From an uncultured Bacilli bacterium (GTDB taxonomy: Bacteria; Bacillota_I; Bacilli_A; RF39; UBA660): DNA of 34,667 nt. The position numbers and the translations under genes were made by a program. The stretch is taken from positions 1-34,667 of the forward strand of contig CAKOMC010000011.1 in assembly GCA_934096535.1 (NCBI GenBank). The letters run 5' to 3'. Position 1 is the first letter of the stretch, and every line of letters begins with the position of its first letter. A model generated the notes under the pieces. That model saw nothing but the letters and a program-made list of their open reading frames with translations, was not told where the DNA came from and searched no databases. This document shows positions 32,266 through 34,667 of this stretch, piece after piece.

Positions 32266-32576
32266 GTATCATTGATATCATGTAGTTGCCCATGTCCTAC
32301 TCTAATATAAGGAATATAACCTATTTCTTTAGCATAACTTGCTAAGGCACTCTCGCAAACAAAACTAGCACGCATTTTGGACATAGCTCCCTCTTTTAGG
32401 GAAGTATTACTATATAAATATTCACTGACAATTAACTGTAAAACACTATCTCCTAAAAACTCTAGTCTTTCATAAGAAGTAACATTATGTTCATTAGCAT
32501 AACTAGTATGTGTAAGACTTGTTAAAAGTAATTCTTTATCTTCTATATCAATATTATATTTTTCTAAAAAGTTCAT
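32229..32576 (-). pseudogene. Truncated copy of rnc with its promoter
   Basis: Residues up to GHGQLHDINDTI match RNase III; two nucleotide differences from the intact gene are visible, one giving Lys-to-Glu near residue 4 of the mature start. At 32262-32265 it crosses into yidD/lipoprotein sequence and ends with ten unrelated residues (FMISPLPLYI). It keeps the ERLEFLGDSVL motif but loses the second acidic motif (ADIFEA) and the whole dsRNA-binding domain. Promoter, AGGTGA site and start codon are intact, so a 115-aa fragment may be made. Not expected to be an active nuclease. Confidence 0.85.
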
Positions 32577-32592
32577 TTTTATCACCTAACTC

Positions 32593-32621
32593 ATTATAGC
32601 AAATAAACCTAAAAAGTCCAA
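32593..32621 (-). promoter_or_regulatory. Duplicated rnc promoter
   Basis: TTGGAC (32616-32621), 17-nt spacer, TATAAT (32593-32598) on the minus strand, with TGC extension; still near-consensus. Confidence 0.6.
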
Positions 32622-32643
32622 AAAAACGGTTCAAAAAAGCAAA

Positions 32644-32688
32644 AAAAGATTATTGTTTCCTCTAGTTCTTCTTGGAAAATAATCTTTT
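32644..32688 (-). terminator. Terminator of Cys-motif paralogue 3
   Basis: Arms AAAAGATTATT (32644-32654) and AATAATCTTTT (32678-32688), T-run on the minus strand; overlaps the last codons of the gene. Confidence 0.7.
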
Positions 32689-33276
32689 CAAAACTTTTTC
32701 TTCACTGGCCTCATCTTGCATTCTAAGATTCATATTATGTAAAGCAATTTCCATATATTTCTTAACCTGTTCATCTTCAATATCTAAATGATTTGCTTTT
32801 ATTCTGACATAAACTTCTTTAGCAACATCAAAATCAGCAGTTTCATTAACTACTAAACCATGTTTATAGTGCCAGCTTTGCATAAATTGATACATTACTT
32901 CATCTTCATAATTATAAAAGTAAGTTCCATTTTTACTTTCCAAAAGCACATTTTCATTTAAGCCGCATTTAAGGCAAACCTGACAGATAATAGGTTCTCC
33001 TTGTTCATGAGAAAAATCCCAGTTTGGCACATTAACCCACAAATGTTGGCAATTTTGGTATTCAATATTTTTAATTTTCTTGTAAAGTACTCGTTGTTCC
33101 CCAGTTATCTTTTTATTAGCACTCATTAAATTAACATATTCAGTAACAGTTTTTTTAGTAAGAAGTTTTTGCATTTTCTTAATATTATCAAGCTTCTGGA
33201 TATTCAAAGTAGCATAATCTTTCTTAAATTTAGCTAGCACTACCTCGGGATGCCTTCTAGCCTTAGGTTTTATCAT
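32662..33276 (-). CDS. Cys-motif protein of unknown function, paralogue 3
   Basis: 204 aa. Basic N-terminus (MIKPKARRHPEVVLAKFKKD), YQNCQHLWVN near 71-80, CQVCLKCGLNE near 98-108, then GTYFYNYEDEVMYQFMQ and a helical C-terminus ending KVLKRLF. The C-x-H plus C-x2-C-x2-C residues suggest a bound metal ion. Its 3' end and downstream spacer resemble those of paralogue 1, while its body resembles paralogue 2, as expected if recombination between 1 and 2 removed the material between them in this unit. It is divergent from yidD, with 152 bp between the two starts. Function unknown. Confidence 0.75.
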   Translation of the reverse strand: MIKPKARRHPEVVLAKFKKDYATLNIQKLDNIKKMQKLLTKKTVTEYVNLMSANKKITGEQRVLYKKIKNIEYQNCQHLWVNVPNWDFSHEQGEPIICQVCLKCGLNENVLLESKNGTYFYNYEDEVMYQFMQSWHYKHGLVVNETADFDVAKEVYVRIKANHLDIEDEQVKKYMEIALHNMNLRMQDEASEEKVLKRLFSKKN

Positions 33277-33384
33277 ATTATCACATCTCCAATCGCCTAA
33301 TATAATACCATATCTTTCTTTAATATAGTAGACTTTTCTAACATTTTTACCTTATAATCACTCTTTTATTATTTAGAAACTATA

Positions 33385-33413
33385 TTTACTAAATTTTAAA
33401 ATTATAGTAAAAT
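33385..33413 (+). promoter_or_regulatory. Promoter of yidD and the lipoprotein gene
   Basis: TTTACT (33385-33390), 17-nt spacer, TAAAAT (33408-33413); GGTGATGAT just before ATG 33429 provides the ribosome binding site. Confidence 0.55.
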
Positions 33414-33428
33414 GAATTTGGTGATGAT

Positions 33429-33656
33429 ATGAAATACTTAATTTTAAAACTTATCGATATCTATCAAACCTTACCCCTAAACACTCACAGTCAGTGTCGT
33501 TTCTATCCAACTTGTTCTAACTATATGAAAGAAGCTATTACTAGATATGGACTGCTTATTGGTCTAAAATTAGGTATCAAAAGATTACTTAGGTGTCATC
33601 CGTATGGGAAATTTGGTTATGATCCTGTCCCCATATTAAATAATGAAAATAACTAA
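33429..33656 (+). CDS. yidD: Membrane protein insertion efficiency factor YidD
   Basis: Small amphipathic protein at the inner face of the membrane that assists YidC-dependent insertion. 75 aa, usual length. Family signature: RFYPTCSNYMKEAITRYG near 18-35 with its Cys, then RLLRCHPYGKFGYDPVP near 55-71. In most Firmicutes or Proteobacteria it lies near rpmH-rnpA-yidC; here it is 36 bp before a lipoprotein gene. A second, deleted copy is at 32168-32265. Confidence 0.95.
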   Translation: MKYLILKLIDIYQTLPLNTHSQCRFYPTCSNYMKEAITRYGLLIGLKLGIKRLLRCHPYGKFGYDPVPILNNENN

Positions 33657-33692
33657 TATGAATTATTATATTATATATATAAAGGAGAAATC

Positions 33693-34559
33693 ATGAAAAA
33701 TCATAAAAATTTATTAAAAATATTTTGCTTACTACTAGGACTTTTTAGTCTTACGGGCTGTTTTAAAAGAGATGATATGGAAGATATTAGTATTGTTGTT
33801 AGTACTTATCCAATCGAGTATATTGTAAAAAGTTTATATGGCTCTTACTCTAGGATTGATAGTATCTATCCCAGTGGTGTTGATGTAAATAACTATGAAC
33901 TGACTGACAAGCAAATAAGCGACTACTCTAAAAATACTTTATTTGTTTATAATGGTCTTAGTGATGAAAAAAATGTTGCCAGAAGTTTCTTAAATCAAAA
34001 TCGAAATATGAAAATTATCGATGTTAGTTACGGCCTTAATATTGAATATGGTAAAACCTCAGAAGAACTTTGGCTAAGTCCTAATAACTATTTAATGTTA
34101 GCAACTACTACCAAAAATAATTTAAGTGATTTTATTAATAGTAAATATTTAATTCAAGCAATTGATACTAACTATAAAAAATTACAAGAAGATTTATCTT
34201 TAATGGATGCTAACTTAAGAAGTATCGGCGCGGCTAGTAAAAAACCTATTATTACAACTACTAATACTTTAAAGTATTTGGAAAATTATGGTTTTACTGT
34301 TATATCTTTAGAAGATAGTAAAAATGTTACTACGGATTTAAAAAATAATTTTAAAAATGGTACTTATACTACTCTATTTATTAAAAAAGGTGAAACTAGT
34401 GATACTATTACTGATTTAACTAAAAATTATAAAGCTAAAACTGTAGAAGTTAATTTGATGAATACTTTAGATAGTAAGGAACGCGAAAATAGTGATGATT
34501 ACCTATCTATCATGAATGAATATTTAAGAAATTTAAGAGAGGCTACTACTACTGAATAA
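33693..34559 (+). CDS. ZnuA/TroA-like lipoprotein lacking the metal-binding histidines
   Basis: 288 aa with a lipobox LTGC (C23) after a hydrophobic signal, so a lipoprotein on the outer face. The body follows the cluster A-I metal-binding fold: VVSTYPIEYIVKSLYGS, YPSGVDVNNYELT, FVYNGLSDEK, LWLSPNN, TTTNTLKYLENYGF. In zinc/manganese binders these positions hold His in DPHxYEPT, DPHxWLDP and HxAfxY; here they are N66, E125 and N191, and the fourth acidic ligand region reads FIKKGE. No His exists after residue 4. It is therefore not expected to bind zinc in the usual way. AAAGGAG precedes ATG 33693 with 6-7 nt. Permease and ATPase genes, if any, would lie beyond the window. Alternative: a repurposed surface protein. 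Confidence 0.85.
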   Translation: MKNHKNLLKIFCLLLGLFSLTGCFKRDDMEDISIVVSTYPIEYIVKSLYGSYSRIDSIYPSGVDVNNYELTDKQISDYSKNTLFVYNGLSDEKNVARSFLNQNRNMKIIDVSYGLNIEYGKTSEELWLSPNNYLMLATTTKNNLSDFINSKYLIQAIDTNYKKLQEDLSLMDANLRSIGAASKKPIITTTNTLKYLENYGFTVISLEDSKNVTTDLKNNFKNGTYTTLFIKKGETSDTITDLTKNYKAKTVEVNLMNTLDSKERENSDDYLSIMNEYLRNLREATTTE

Positions 34560-34570
34560 AATAAAAGAGT

Positions 34571-34595
34571 GTTAGATAATTCTAGCAATCTTTTT
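34571..34595 (+). terminator. Weak terminator after the lipoprotein gene
   Basis: Stem GTTAGA (34571-34576)/TCTAGC (34581-34586) with one G-U pair, then CTTTTTG. Short and A/T-rich. Confidence 0.4.
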
Positions 34596-34605
34596 GTCTA
34601 AATAA

Positions 34606-34628
34606 AACCCTCGGATAGTCCGAGGGTT
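34606..34628. terminator. GC-rich hairpin near the window end
   Basis: Perfect 10-bp arms AACCCTCGGA (34606-34615) and TCCGAGGGTT (34619-34628) with a 3-nt loop; the richest G+C stem in the window. Only a short T tract follows, so termination is likely but not certain. Confidence 0.6.
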
Positions 34629-34667
34629 CGGTTTAGCTTTAGCGATGAGTCTTTAAAATTAAAACTC

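Larger units (their letters stand above)
32262..33702. repeat. Tandem duplication, unit 2
   Basis: Second copy: rnc 5' fragment, paralogue 3, intact yidD and the true start of the lipoprotein gene. Shorter than unit 1 because it has one Cys-motif gene rather than two. Confidence 0.8.

Noticed and set aside
30104..33702. Insertion sequence or prophage as cause of the repeated region
   Set aside because: No transposase, integrase, terminal inverted repeats or target-site duplications; the joint shows only AATC microhomology.
1..34667. CRISPR arrays, tRNA or rRNA genes
   Set aside because: No regularly spaced repeats and no tRNA- or rRNA-like sequence found in the intergenic regions by eye.

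Overview
The window is a strongly AT-rich piece of a bacterial chromosome from a low-GC Firmicutes lineage. The Bacilli-type dnaB-dnaI helicase-loading pair, the uppS-cdsA-rseP order and AGGAGG/AGGTG ribosome binding sites point to Bacilli. Single-membrane lipoprotein and sporadic cell-wall genes, a short Smc (985 aa) and simplified metabolism (phosphoketolase) suggest one of the small-genome gut Bacilli or Mycoplasmatota-like groups. I did not pin down a genus. TGG is read as Trp and TGA ends two genes, so the standard bacterial code is used, not the Mycoplasma code. I saw no tRNA, rRNA, CRISPR array or transposase.

Layout: 108-1337 (+) is a membrane-anchored surface protein. From 1413 to about 33280 almost everything is on the minus strand. 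1413-6229 holds queA, a divergent RnfD-like/RnfC-like pair and uvrC. yigZ (6320-6679) is the only plus-strand gene in the middle. 6712-8501 is rpsB-tsf. 8694-14534 is an accessory stretch: an unknown membrane protein, a membrane-anchored GH3 glycosidase, an unknown helical protein and a WG-repeat/coiled-coil/pentapeptide-like protein. 14729-17298 is the envelope operon uppS-cdsA-rseP. 17417-19556 is dnaB-dnaI. 19613-20915 is an unknown membrane protein plus a CPWC thioredoxin-fold protein. 21101-24175 is phosphoketolase plus an Lgt-like membrane protein. 24280-26466 holds two tandem paralogues built from RNA-polymerase-alpha-CTD-like helix-hairpin-helix units. 26795-30418 is rnc-smc.

The right end (30104-33702) is the most dynamic part. 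A segment running from inside rnc through a small Cys-motif gene, yidD and the first codons of a lipoprotein gene has been tandemly duplicated. The copies have since decayed: a promoter-bearing truncated rnc remains at 32229-32576, and one yidD copy has lost 195 bp between 14-bp direct repeats. Three paralogues of the Cys-motif protein remain. An older, more degraded round of the same amplification can be traced between paralogues 1 and 2. The intact yidD and a ZnuA/TroA-like lipoprotein (which has no histidine in its mature part) form a plus-strand operon at the end.

How the genes work together: queA, rpsB, tsf and rnc serve translation and RNA processing; uvrC, dnaB, dnaI and smc serve genome maintenance; uppS, cdsA, rseP and yidD serve envelope biogenesis. 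The points most worth following up are the isolated RnfC/RnfD-like pair with eroded cofactor motifs, the alpha-CTD-like tandem pair with its palindrome next to the promoter, the amplified Cys-motif family, and the histidine-free metal-binding-protein homologue.
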